The position numbers and the translations under genes were made by a program. A DNA stretch of 64,000 bases from Phallus indusiatus (taxonomy: Eukaryota > Basidiomycota > Agaricomycetes > Phallales > Phallaceae). Location of the stretch: positions 930,001-994,000 of the forward strand of contig JAQFWX010000006.1 of the NCBI GenBank assembly GCA_027605045.1. Reading direction: 5' to 3'. Under the pieces are notes generated by a model, which was not told the origin of the DNA, ran no database searches, and worked only from the letters and a program-made list of their open reading frames with translations. This document shows positions 1-11,419 of this stretch, piece after piece. Each line of letters starts with the position of its first letter. The stretch's first letter is position 1.

Positions 1-3000
1 GCGTTTCTGAGAAGATCAGTGAACAAAGTATGTTAATCATTGAAGTTTGTATATTATTCTTCATCAATGACCTTGATTTCACAAGATGAATTGACATTGC
101 TCGGAGATCTGCCCTACGACCCTGACGCTGGATTTTTCTCTAAGAAACGATGTTTCCCAGGGACTCGCCAGACGTTGATAAAGGAAATATTAGAATGGAT
201 CAACAACGACTCGGACAACTTGCCACAAATTCTGGTACTGAGTGGACAAGCCGGAGTAGGAAAATCCTCAGTGGCGCATACCATCGCTGGAACATTTCAG
301 AAACAGAACCGACTCGGATCCATGTTTTGTTTTAACAGGAGTTTCCCGGACCGGCGCAATTGTCTTTTTAGCACCATATCTCGTGACCTGGCTGACACTG
401 ACACCCTCTGGCGAAACGAACTAGTGAAGGTTATCGATAAGTCTGCGGTTCGGAAAAAGAAGGATGTCGAAACGCAATTCGAGGAGCTGATACTTAAACC
501 TTCGGAAAACGTGACGACTATTGGTTCTGTTGTTATCGTTGTGGACGCGTTGGATGAGAGTGGAGATCGTACTGAACGCGAGGAAGTTTTGGATATTCTC
601 TTCAACAGATGGACGAAGCTTCCAAAAAATTATCGTATGGTTGTTACCACTCGCCCTGAACAGGACATCGAGGCTCAGTGTCAAAAATTCAATATCCCAT
701 GTAAACGGATGGGTGATGTTGATGCAAAGGAAACACGTCGCGATATTAAAGCCTATTTGTCCAATCGTCTGGATTCAATATCATCAACTCTGGACGGCAT
801 AGACGAAAATTGGCGCGACGTATTAACTAACCGTGCCGAAGGTCTTTTCCAATGGGCTCAGACAGCCTGCCAATTCATTAATCCCACTACGCAACGTTCA
901 CAAATTATCAAGAAGAAATGGAAAATCTGTATCTCAGACTCGTCTTCATCATTATATGGACTTTATCGTCAAATCATCTCAAACCAGTCGGAAGCCGAGG
1001 ACGATGACTTTGTCGAAGATTTTAGGGCGATCGTAGGCGCGATTATAACTGCGCAGGAACCCTTATCTATAGATGCGCTACAAAATATCTTTGATGATAT
1101 TGAAGATATCAAGTCGATTCTCAATCCCTTTGGTTCTTTTTTCGTTGGCGTCCATGATTCGTCTACTCCAGTGCGACCTGTCCACACCTCTTTATTCGAT
1201 TTTTTCATCTCCAGAAAAATCGCTAAAGAAGACAACGAGTACTATATTGACACATTGAACCAAAGCCGGATCACGCTTGGTTGTCTTAAACTGATGAATC
1301 GGATGCTCTGCTTCAATATCTGTAGGCTTGAGACATCTCACCAGTTCAATGAAGATGTGCCTGATTTCGATTCACGGGTCAAGAAAGCCATTCCGCCGCA
1401 CTTGTCGTATTCGTGTCGGTTCTGGGCTTTTCATCTCCAGTGGTCAGCCCGTAGCGAGAAAATCATTCGCGAAGTCCGGGAATTAATGGATGACCATCTG
1501 ATGTATTATTTTGAGGCGCTCAGTTTGTTGAAAGCGGTTCAGCGTGGTCGTACGGCAATGCAAGAAATAGCGGATAGGTATAAAGTGGGTGATCTTTGAC
1601 CCGTCGCATATTCAATGGCTGAATCAAGTGGTAGGATGTAGACGGTGACCTGGTCGTGGATGCACTTGATGCATTGGGGTTTGCAACTGATTTTGGAGAC
1701 ATAATGATGACGAGCACACCCCATCTTTACATATCTGCACTTCCCTTCGCCCCTCGTGATTCATTTGTGTCTAGAAAGTACCTTGAGAAGTATCCTGGAT
1801 TAATTACGTTCAATGCTGGTCAACCTGTCGGCTCTTCGCGCAAAATGGGACTTAGGCTGGCACCTCCATTCACGTGGTTTGCCAGATCGTTCGCTTTTTG
1901 CCGCAAAGCCAACTATGTCGCATTTGCATCTGCTCAATATGAAGTCCGGATAATGAACTACATAACAAAAGAGCAGATTGTGACACAGGTACCCCGGGAA
2001 GCTATTGAAGAGCCTAACTTTCGTCCCTCGGATAATATATTCCCGCATATCCGCGAAATCGTATTTTCACTTGTAGATGAATTGGTTTACTGTTGTCTTG
2101 GGGATAGTAACGTCCTGGTATTGGATGTATGGAATAATGAAACAAGCATAGAGAGATACGAGGATATGATCGGTGTTGGTTGCTATCGTGGCACCATATC
2201 TTCGGACGGGCGCTTTGTAATTTGGCAGACAAAAGAGGGAGTTGTTCTAATCGATCGAACGAGTCGCCAGATTGTTAAACGCTTCGAAAAGTCATATCGT
2301 TTCTCCGCAATTTCTCCCAACGGAGAATGGATTGCCCTTTGTGGCCACAATAACGACACTGTCCGTGATCTGGATTCCCTCTCTGAAGCTGACGCACATT
2401 CCGCGGTCTGGAATCCTCCGAAGTATTCGGTGTACATGTGGAATACTCGGAGACAAACGCAACGCATCGTTCCCTACTGTGTCTTGAGGGATAATAATCT
2501 GGTGCTCACTGACAGCTACATTGCTTGTCAGAAAGATGAAAAAACAATAGAGATCTGGGAGTTACGGACCGACACCAAAATCACCGAAATTCAACACTGG
2601 TCATATATCACGAACTTCCACTTTTCCCCCGATGATCGACATTTCCTTGTTACCTCCACTGGCATGTACTCGGTTTGGACTGTGTCTACAGGGGAATTAA
2701 TCAATCGAGCCTATGTAGACGATATCGATCAGTGTTTAAGGTTCTCGCATGATTCCAAATTGATTGCGTTGCTCGTTCGTAACTCCAGCCCCTTATTCGA
2801 TGGACGTGAGACAAAATTCTACGTTCAACAATGGGATAAATCTATAGAATTGGATCGCTCGTATGGCAATGTTCTCAATGACATTATTCATAGGGATGCG
2901 TACGAAATTTGGCTGCGGGGTTCATACCTTATTCTTCGGTATAAGTCGATTCTCGATCAATATCACCTCCAGATCTCGGATATTACGACAACGAACATGA

Positions 3001-4260
3001 TTATTTTTGAAACCAGACTCGGAGACGACGGAAGCGTCAGTGTTTTTCCTGACGAGGAAAACGTGTGTGTCGCGTATTGCGACAATAGTCGCGGACTCTG
3101 TCTCTGGAACAACAAAGAAGGCGAGATCGTGTTAGATGGATCAGTCCGATTAATCACTGCGCTCGTATGTTCGGACGAATATCTTATTTCTGGGCACGGC
3201 AGAACCATCACAATATGGGATAGTTGTACCCGCAAATTGGTTCGTGATCCAATCAATATGCTATATAAACTGAATTCCCTTCTCCCCGTGCGAGGTGCCC
3301 GCTTTGCCGTCATTTATGACGATATAGCGGAAGTTCGGGATTGCGAATCGGGTGACAAAGTAGGGGAAACGTTTACAACCCGTTATTCCGAATCCCCAAT
3401 TGTTGTTTCTGTCAACCCGAAACATGTCATATGCATGTCGCACGACGGTGTCGATATATTGGATCTAACGGGAGCAAGAGTGTGCACGATTCCATTCTCA
3501 TGCCATAAAAATCGAGGATCCCTCAATGGGAAGTATATGGGATGGATTGATAACGGAGAACTTAAACTCTTCGATGTTGACACCGAAACGATACTCATTG
3601 GCCCTTCGTTAGATCAACCAGTCGAGGACTTTTGGATTTCCGACGACTCAAGACGTATTATGATTATAACAACACTGTCCAAAACAGGATTAAGGAATCG
3701 TCGGGCAAACGTCAGACCGAGGTTTCTATATATCTGGGACGTAGAAACCAAAAACATAATCACCAAAACAACTCAATGTCTGTTTCATATAAAAAGTCTA
3801 GTTTTGAGAAAAAGACATCTGGTTGTTCTAAATGGCCCGCCCTACCAATGTTATGTCTGGGACTTGGATACATTGGAAAGAATGTCTACTGTGTACAACG
3901 TTCCTCCATTAGCTGCCGATGGTTCCGACATTGAGGGGTAAGTTTAGTTTTACTTACATTCAATGGACTACACTGAAAGACACACTCAGAACACCGGTAT
4001 CAAACAAGACGGAGACGTTGGAATACGCATTAATGGCCTGGAAAAAAGCTTCACTCTCCGCTTTCGCTATAATGGATCGCGATGGATGGGTTTGGGGTTT
4101 GCAGAATGAGCTTTTGTTTTGGGTTCCAAAAAAGACAAGAAATCTGTTCTGGTTTCCAGGCATGACGCATATACCATATCCAAACTTTACAAAACTAAGT
4201 TTCACTAATTTCGTACATGGTTCTGATTGGACAAAATGTACTAGATCCGGAAACGACTAA
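1..4260 (+). CDS. NACHT/beta-propeller STAND NTPase (fungal NLR-like), 5' partial
   Basis: Signal-transducing NTPase of the STAND class, related to fungal NLR-like receptors; the partner and signal are unknown. The gene enters from the left edge. A likely first intron is 28-85 (GTATGT donor, phase fits residues SEKISEQ). The main exon has a Walker A motif GQAGVGKSS (nt ~244-270) and a Walker B-like VVIVVDALDES (~530-560). Intron 1585-1634 joins the NACHT part to a long C-terminal half (1635-3937) with WD-like propeller signatures such as repeated W-x-T and aromatic/Asp turns but few strict WD40 repeats. Intron 3938-3989 (GTAAGT donor) leads to the last exon, whose DRDGWVWG...LLFWVP ending is typical of basidiomycete NACHT-WD proteins. 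All intron phases close without stops. The start codon lies outside the window. The family call is firm; the ligand or effector is not inferable. Confidence 0.88.
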
Positions 4261-4313
4261 ATTCCATTTTCAAAAAATGTGGTTTTTATAAAGCATCGGA
4301 TTCAATATGTAAT

Positions 4314-4740
4314 TTATATTATATACCAGAATTTGCTTTCACATGTCTGTGTCCTATGTCCACCCACGCTGGAACACCATATTATTTCTAAAATCTCAGC
4401 TCCCGTCGACACAACCAAGTTATAGAGGACGTCGAATGAGATATTACAAACTGCCAAAATGAGCGTTTTGAGTCGTAAGTCATCTGGGAGAGAAGCTAAC
4501 GCCTCGGTGTCGCAGTTGGTTAACACGAGCGTATGGAGACAAGGAAACGCCTTCGGTACGTTCAAGTCTGGTGTGGTGAAAAACTTTCAAGCCTGAAATT
4601 TGAGTGTCAGGTGCTGTATTTGGGGCATGCCGCGAAATAATTCGAGAACGGGAGAATAGTCAATTATATGGAGTTCGGGACATCTAGAGATGACGGTAAA
4701 TTGAAGATCGCGGCAGTTAATTTCTTTTCATCGGTCTTAC
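4314..4740 (-). pseudogene. Decayed partial copy of the neighbouring F-box/LRR gene
   Basis: On the minus strand this region reads as the C-terminal third of an F-box/LRR-like protein closely resembling residues ~390-510 of the gene at 5005-6579: shared phrases include LTLKFQ, LHTLVLTNCDTE against YSFALIKCGTE, and LPDDLRLKTLIL against IPADLRVEKLIL. One in-frame TGA at ~4593 sits where the intact paralogue has Trp (QVWKKAF against QA-stop-KFF). There is no F-box end and no start. Interpretation: tandem duplication followed by truncation and nonsense mutation. Confidence 0.7.
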
Positions 4741-5004
4741 CTGACATCCTATTTCATTTATCTCGCTAATATCATTATTTGTGTATACTGCTGTAACACA
4801 GATCATGCAGTATTGTAAAGGACTCAGGTTGGTCGCAATGAGGTGGTCACAGGCTTGAGCTAATCCAGCTTGCGAATTACCTGCGGCATACATAGCTGGC
4901 AAGAGTTCGGGAACAATAGTACCAACAATGAAAAGCAAAAAGCAAGCAAATTTTCTCAAAATACATACTTCTAAAAATTCTATACAAGCTGGTGCGTTAC
5001 AGAG

Positions 5005-6579
5005 TCATCTTCTTGATTCTTGAAAAATTTCAACTCCTAGACCCCGCAAAGCAGAAAGAACCTCATTAGGATCTTTATGTGTATCCACATTAGAGCAATA
5101 ATACAAATCCAAAAACTTGGCTCCCGTCAACATAACGACATCATAGAGGGCGTCAAAGGAGATTTTACAATGTCCCAGAATAAGCTTTTCAACTCGTAAG
5201 TCTGCTGGAATGGAATATAACCCCTCGGTCCCGCATTTGATCAAAGCAAAGGAATAAAGGTAGGGAAACACTCTTGCTATGTTCAAGCTCGATAAAGCGA
5301 AAGCTTTCTTCCAAACCTGATAGTTAATTGCCAGGTAGCGTACACTATGCGACATCTTGTAGGCCAAATCGAGGACATGAGAATAGTTGACTGGGGAGTT
5401 GTAGTTTCTGTAAGCCACCATAAATTGAGGCTGACAGAGATTGTGTTGTCGATGATAATCCTGTTCAATGACAGACGGGTGTGCCTTAATGATTAAATCA
5501 TCCCCCGAGTTTTCTTCTAAGGCGAGATATCGATATGTAGAAAAATTAGAAAATGCTTCCGGTGGAATCGTTTTGAGAACCTCGAAAGGCACGCCGGATC
5601 GGTCGATGGTTTGAATACTTTCATCCGACTCGTCGGGGTACTTGGAAACTGAGTATGACAGGCGAAAGTGTGATAACGCAACCAGCGGTCGAATGCACAT
5701 TGCAAATGCCCGAATGTAGTCATAGCCCGAGAACCCGATCGCGAATAACTCTAGTCCAGTAAGCTTGGAAAAACCTAATCTGTTGAAATTCTCCAGGTTC
5801 GTTGAAGGCTCCAAGCCGGTTTCGATCCCATCAGGATCATAGTCTCGACACCGAACTTCAAGATACTCCAAAGAAGGACAACTTGATAGAAAATCCAGGA
5901 GTTCATAGATAGTAGGTGCGGGCGTTCGAACTTCTATTGTAAAACGTGTTAACCCGTGGTGCGGAAGCTTAGGCCATGGTAAGTCAAGCCCGCAAATATC
6001 GATTTCTTGAAGACAGGAGTTGTCAAAGTACATCGCCAATGGGTCGTCAAATGGTGCGACATCGTAATCATCAATAGAAATAGCCATGCGATGCAATTGA
6101 AGCGGCGGTAGTTTAGAACTCTGGATGGCGTTACAAATCAACTCCAGCTCGGTGCATCCAAGTGTTACATTCAAATAACGAAGACGGGACAAAATAGAGT
6201 ATGCGTTAGATTCGAAGTATGAAGCTGAATCGTTTCCAGTTCTAGTATGCAAGTGGCGAGGCATGTAATCTGCCTCCCATGATAATGTGAGAGGAGCATT
6301 CCGGGATCTTTTCATGAATAGTTCTGTGATTGAAAGTTCATTGCCTAAATCGAAAAATGCCCATAGAGACGGCCATTGCAATGTGCATTCTCTCCAATGA
6401 TGGCATACTTGCGAGATTTCCAGGGCAGTTATCTTACTGTACGGAGTATTGATTGCCAGGGAGAAAATGATGTAGAGTATATCTGGACCGATCTTGTTTA
6501 TCGCGAGTCTCGAGTTGTGAATGGCATTTAATCGAGATCTTCGATGTGCTTGATCGATTTCCTGAGTTCTTGTGATCAT
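5005..6579 (-). CDS. F-box / leucine-rich-repeat-like protein
   Basis: Single-exon gene of 524 codons. Residues ~28-75 form an F-box-like segment (IGPDILYIIFSLAI...ALEISQVCHHWRECTLQWPSLW), the pattern used by basidiomycete F-box proteins to bind Skp1. The rest is an irregular leucine-rich region with strand-like LEYLEVRC and LTGLELFAIG phrases, which would recruit a substrate to an SCF ubiquitin ligase. The ATG at 6579 is the first in frame, shortly before the F-box. These genes are highly expanded in Agaricomycetes, and the partial copy at 4314-4740 shows local duplication. The target is unknown; the F-box assignment is by pattern only. Confidence 0.82.
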   Translation of the reverse strand: MITRTQEIDQAHRRSRLNAIHNSRLAINKIGPDILYIIFSLAINTPYSKITALEISQVCHHWRECTLQWPSLWAFFDLGNELSITELFMKRSRNAPLTLSWEADYMPRHLHTRTGNDSASYFESNAYSILSRLRYLNVTLGCTELELICNAIQSSKLPPLQLHRMAISIDDYDVAPFDDPLAMYFDNSCLQEIDICGLDLPWPKLPHHGLTRFTIEVRTPAPTIYELLDFLSSCPSLEYLEVRCRDYDPDGIETGLEPSTNLENFNRLGFSKLTGLELFAIGFSGYDYIRAFAMCIRPLVALSHFRLSYSVSKYPDESDESIQTIDRSGVPFEVLKTIPPEAFSNFSTYRYLALEENSGDDLIIKAHPSVIEQDYHRQHNLCQPQFMVAYRNYNSPVNYSHVLDLAYKMSHSVRYLAINYQVWKKAFALSSLNIARVFPYLYSFALIKCGTEGLYSIPADLRVEKLILGHCKISFDALYDVVMLTGAKFLDLYYCSNVDTHKDPNEVLSALRGLGVEIFQESRR

Positions 6580-6901
6580 TATGAGAACTATGTACGCGCA
6601 AGGGAAAAAAAATGATTACTCTATTCCGTTATGGCTGTCGAGAGTTGGAAACATTTTTCATAAGCTTCCAATTTCTTCACAACCTGAGAACACCGAGTAC
6701 GTTGTCAAGAATAATGAACAATAGTGAGTCGGCTTCACATGGCCGGGACATAAACCATAAACCTCGACATCGGCAAACGCCGTACTTCATTCCGCAGTTA
6801 AACGTCAAAGCATTGTCATTTGGTAGTTTACAGAAGACGTGCAAATAGATCGTGAAAAACCGTAAAATATATATATCCAAAGAAATATCCTGAGCACAAT
6901 C

Positions 6902-7895
6902 CTACGACGGACGCGGAACTCGAAGCGGTGGGACTGGTGAGTGTATTGTCGTGAGTCTCGAAGACGATGTTTGCTTTCTGCTGCCGGTAGGTCTTTGAGT
7001 AGATTCCGAAGGTCTTGATGAGCTAGGCAAAACCAATTTTCAGCCGTAGATATCAAAAGTCATAATTTCTCACATACCTTTCTTTATGAAAACGCAAGGG
7101 TGCAGTAGAGGGAGCTTGAGCACGAGAACGAGAGGCTTGAGGCTGATGCTGATGCTGATGGGATCGATTTGCAGACAGTTCTCCCTTGGAGGCAGTAGAT
7201 TGTCGCTTTAAGCTCATATTTCGCAATGCCTTTTCCAATTCTTGGATTCTGGTTTCATAGCTTGCTTTCTGGGCTCTGTCCAGGCTGGTCTGCTCGTAAA
7301 AATCGGCCAACGCGATGGACAATCGGATCGCAAGTAGCTTAATAATGTGTATGGATCGAAATTGCTTCCATGGGACTGATAAGTCTCAATGTGTACGAAG
7401 AGAGGAGCTAGCTACCTTATCAGGTTTGCTCGGCAGATCTTCCAGAAGATTCTGAACTTTCTGGACCATGCGGTTAGTAGTTTGAACGGAGATCGCCTTG
7501 TTGTTCAAACTTTCAAGTATCGTATCTAGCACATCTTCAATCTGTTTCTTATGGTCGGCGGAAACGGCCGAAGACGAAGACGACGACGAGGCAGACGTAG
7601 CAGGCGCGAAGTCGACACATAGTTTACGTCCAATTCGGGAACTACCAGTAAGCATATTCGCTCGACAAAGCGGGCATGAATGACCTTGAATTTGGCCGAG
7701 ACATTGTCCGCAAAATACATGTCCTGATGAAAGAATTTAAAATGATTGACAGTTAAAAAAATGCACCCCCCGATTGCGCAAATGCGCGGTAACCTTGCTC
7801 TGCTCACCACAAGGAATGGAGTAGCATTGTCTTTGTGGAGAATATTTCTCAAGGCAAATATCGCAAGTTGACGATGGATCAATGGTCAGTGGCAT
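6902..7895 (-). CDS. Small RING-finger protein (putative E3 ubiquitin ligase)
   Basis: Four exons: 7895-7808, 7723-7416, 7337-7078, 7013-6902; 255 aa. Exon 1 gives the first zinc pair CDICLE and, across the first intron, Cys-Gly-His of the RING (IPCG|HVFCGQCLG), followed by SCPLCRA: a C3HC4-type RING at the very N-terminus. A Ser-rich linker and a predicted coiled coil (IEDVLDTILESLN; IQELEKALRNMS) follow, then a basic Ser/Pro-rich tail. Splice phases are all consistent (introns 84, 78, 64 nt). RING proteins pass ubiquitin from E2 to substrate; the substrate here is unknown. The layout (RING, coil, basic low-complexity tail) matches the gene at 61883-63325, which may be a distant paralogue. 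Confidence 0.85.
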
Positions 7896-8497
7896 GAGGA
7901 GACAACGTGTGTGAATTCATGGCACATTCTTGGTGCAGAAGCCTGTGGAAAGCAGTAACGTGTAGAGTGACAGTCACAGCTACGGGACCCTCGTTCCGAG
8001 ACTACGTTGTATCCTTCAGGACATCACATACATTCAAATCGCTTTCCTACCAGATAAAAAAAGACCGCATATCGTTCCACAACACCTCTATAAAGCTTAC
8101 AATTGAAGACCCTGCTGTCAGGCGATACGAATTTCATCGCTCAACGTGGAACGGACACACCAGACGTTGAATTCTGGTTGAACTTGTCATTTAATGTAAC
8201 TATAGCTTGTACCTGAAGAAAAGCAAAGAATATAAAATATAATGATACGAAATTGTTAGACGAGCCACAAGTGTGATGTTTTGAAGACAGTGTCGTTCCT
8301 ACTTTGTGTACTGCTGTATACTGTATTTATAAACAACTTTTAACCATTCACTCAAATTGCTGAATTTGACTCATTTCTTAAGGACTACCAACAACGCTCA
8401 ATTAAATGATCTACATAAATATAGACAGAATTATATACTACTAATATGCTATCAATGGTGTGTGGGGTGCGTATCAGACTTATCGCCAGGCATTTAT

Positions 8498-9880
8498 TCA
8501 TACATCGTTTGGACGATTGACCAACCCAGACACCCTCCATGCCGCCTGTTTCCGAATCGGTCCGATACTCATCAAAGCCTTGAACAAAAAGTTCCGTAAA
8601 CTGACTTTCCAGCTAGACCCAGCCCCAAATGCCAAAAACCTTGTCATCGTCATCGCCAATCCAACGACCCGCTTGCCAGCTTCATGTCGTTTCGTTCCAT
8701 ACTTTAATAAAACTGCTTCTTTAATCGCGGCGCTTGGCGCGTTCAGATGTGCGTGAATGGTGTTCGCAGCAGATATCGCGTCGCATATTCCAAGATTCAT
8801 GCCTTGTCCACCGACAGGCGAATGCACGTGTGCAGCATCACCGATCAGTAAAACGTGCGTATTCCCAATCTTAGCGGTGTAGGTGTCGGCCAGAGCAGCA
8901 CGTACGCGATATCGAGATGACACGAGAACAGAAGAGATGGTGAGAGGAGTACTGAAAGGACTCCGCTTGTTGATTTCTTGTTGCAGATATTCGATTGGTG
9001 GGTTGTGGGGAATTTCACCTTTTCCGGAGGGCACGCCCAAGCCAATTCGCCACATGAGTCTGTTCGGGTCAGAAGATGGTAGTGGTATCATGAGAATGTA
9101 ACGATCCAAGAGGAAGGTGGGCTGATCTTTGCGAAGAAGCTCCGGAAGGGGATCTTGGAGGTATACGTCCGCCAATGCCATCTGGAACGCATCTGACTCG
9201 CTGGTGTCGTCATAGGAAGCACCTGTCAAGGGATTCTTGAAGTCTATCCCGACCAAATGTCTGACCTGTGGATTGGCCACAATATTAGTACTAATCTTGT
9301 ATCATTGAGTCCGTGAACTTACGGTAGAGTGCGCCCCGTCCGCGGCTATGATATACTTGGTGACAATGGTCGAGTTATCGGCGAATAAAACTTCAGCCTT
9401 GGCTTCGTGAATCCTTTTAATACCAATGATTTCCTTTCCGCGTTGTATGTGAATACCCAAGTCATTCAACTGTTTTTGCAAAATGTCTTCGACATCACTC
9501 TGGGAAATGAGAATAGAGAAAGGGTATTGGGTGTGCTTGGCAAGGAGACCCATGTCGATATCAACGATGGTATGTTCAGCGGTAGTTTTGAAACTGATGC
9601 CGTCGCATCTTATTCCTCGTTCTAAGAGCGCATCCGCTGCTCCAAGAGTGTCAAGGAGCTTTAAAGATTACTTTGTCAGGACTATGAATCATTATCGATG
9701 GGTAGATTGTATATTTACCTCAATTGTATGAGCGTGAACGACAGCAGCTCTTGCACCGTTCCTGTTTGATGCAGAGGCGTCGACGATCTGAACGTCAATG
9801 CCCTTTTTGGCTAATGCAATAGCAGCGGCGGATCCGGTAGGACCAGCACCGACAACTAGGACTTGTGTTTCGTTGGACAT
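8498..9880 (-). CDS. FAD-dependent monooxygenase (FAD_binding_3 / aromatic hydroxylase type)
   Basis: Three exons: 9880-9719, 9658-9323, 9265-8498; 421 aa. The N-terminus has the Rossmann dinucleotide motif VLVVGAGPTGSAAAIALA. Mid-protein IIAADGAHSTV is the conserved DG motif region, and GDAAHVHSPVGGQGMNLG is the GD motif that contacts the FAD ribityl chain. This is the p-hydroxybenzoate/phenol hydroxylase fold: NAD(P)H- and O2-dependent hydroxylation of an aromatic or polyketide substrate. The length suits the family without the C-terminal thioredoxin-like domain of phenol hydroxylase. No biosynthetic cluster partners are visible, so the substrate cannot be named. Introns are 60 and 57 nt. 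Confidence 0.92.
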
Positions 9881-9962
9881 TTGAGTAGTTGTAGAGTAAA
9901 TGATGTGATGTGATGTTGTGTTGTTAACTTGTTATGTTGTTCTGAGACTGACTATCGAGCCC

Positions 9963-9972
9963 TTTTATAAAA
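9963..9972 (-). promoter_or_regulatory. TATA box of the FAD monooxygenase
   Basis: A TTTTATAAAA element lies about 85 nt upstream of the ATG at 9880, followed by a short leader. Position and sequence fit a core promoter; this is inference from spacing. Confidence 0.5.
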
Positions 9973-9980
9973 GAACGAGA

Positions 9981-10589
9981 GTGAGCGAAACATTACGTCT
10001 AAAGGTCCCGATCTAATACTTACAGAAGGCCCGTCATGATCCGGAGCTTCTTCTCAGTCAAATCAGAGCCGACAGCCTCGCAAGGACTCCATGACTCCAT
10101 CTCGAAATTAGGAAAACATGATATTGCAACAATGAGAAGAAGGGGAGCATCATCGGAGCCTGTATACACATTACGCATGAAAAATCCGTTTGACGTGGGG
10201 ATTGGCTTACAGCGAATTCTGCCCAGACGGCTGCTTTTAATAGCATCAAAGCGTGATCTTGTTGGAGAAGTGCGAAAAGAGCTTGTGGTAGAGGTTGAGT
10301 CGCCAATGAGATTCAGCACAATGAAGCTGACTAAGCATCATCCGTTGTCCGCGAAACAGCGGTGTCGGTCTTTCTATCGAGTACGGTATTCCGGAAAGGT
10401 CGTTCTGGCCGACGTTAATTAAATAATGGAACGCGACCCAGACGGCCGTACGTCGATACTTCAGGGTTATTGTTGCAGTGTACTATTACAAATTATAATA
10501 ATCAACTATAAACGTTTCCAACCTACAGAAAGTGCATTAAAACCAGGTTTCGTTAACTGATTTGTACCTTCCCGTCAACTTGAATATTC
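9981..10589. other. Interval without a firm gene
   Basis: A 128-codon ATG ORF on the plus strand (10036-10422) and several minus-strand ORFs overlap. The minus strand shows splice-like signals (GTAAGC near 10213, CAG near 10163, GTAAGT near 10019) that would join hydrophobic segments, but no start codon and no family could be recognised. Either strand could be coding; I support neither. Confidence 0.4.
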
Positions 10590-11410
10590 TTAAAAAAGAA
10601 TACGCTCGCATTCTAGTTCGTTGACGACTTGCAGACATCCCGCGAAGCTTTGGGAAAGGACAGTCCCACCTTCATACATGTACTCAATATATTTGTCTGA
10701 AAAGAAAATAATTTTCGTTGTATCAGTCACATTAGCATGGTGATTGCAACGCTTCGACAGTCGTTTCAATAACAATGCAATGGGAAGCCAGCGTCGCTCT
10801 AACAAGGTGATATAGCTTGCTTCCGCATCCAAGTCAAGATCAAAAGTTGTCCCAATCAGAAATTTGGTCCACAGAAGCGATAGTTTCTTGACATCCATAA
10901 TTCCTACGAGTTTAGGCTCCAGTTTTGACGGATAAAAACAGTCAATTAAGTTGTATAGATCGTCTAACCCAGTAATCATGTGCCTGTTTAGGACACGAGT
11001 GTTGGAACGAGCAGTCACTAAAATCATTGATTGTATGACTTACGACCAGTTAAAGTGATATAAATAATTGTTTAACAGGGTGCAGGCGCGATCATACGAG
11101 GGAAGGTATTCTGCGTAAGTATCAATAGTTGACGGGTCTTGATCTCGCGGAGGACAAGGAAACAATAGGCTTCGATAGAAGATATGCGGAGTATAATGAC
11201 TAGAATCCGGCGAATTGTTGACATCTGGTGATCTGAATCCATCAATACTCGTAGTAAGTATATGACGACGAGACGATTCTTTGTACACTTTCATTTGATC
11301 CTATGATACACATCGTTTGTCAACGAAAAGCGCTGAGCGCATTGATGCCATTCATAAACAATACATACCTCCGAAGCACGAGTGATGTTGCCAGCCTGTG
11401 TGTACTTGAA
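10590..11410 (-). pseudogene. Fragment of a fungal transcription factor (middle homology region), probably degenerate
   Basis: Exon-like blocks (about 11410-11365, 11307-11040, 10979-10590) join through GT-AG introns (GTATGT...CATAG; GTAAGT...AACAG). The product resembles the middle region of Zn2Cys6 transcription factors: LPSYDRACTLLNNYLYHFNW followed by LSLLWTKFLIGTTFDLDLDAE, matching the family pattern of a paired helix then an 'ALGTLFDL' helix. No zinc cluster is visible upstream, and the C-terminal part after residue ~190 does not continue the domain, so it looks truncated at both ends. An intact gene with unrecognised exons is possible. Confidence 0.42.
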
Positions 11411-11419
11411 CCTGCGACT

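Noticed and set aside
4717..4959. Minus-strand 80-codon ORF with a signal-peptide-like start and a GTAAGA donor near its end
   Set aside because: Too short, no family, and its 3' part overlaps the F-box pseudogene region; chance ORF cannot be excluded.
10036..10422. Plus-strand ATG ORF of 128 codons
   Set aside because: No domain, and the opposite strand shows equally good coding and splice-like signals; neither strand is convincing.
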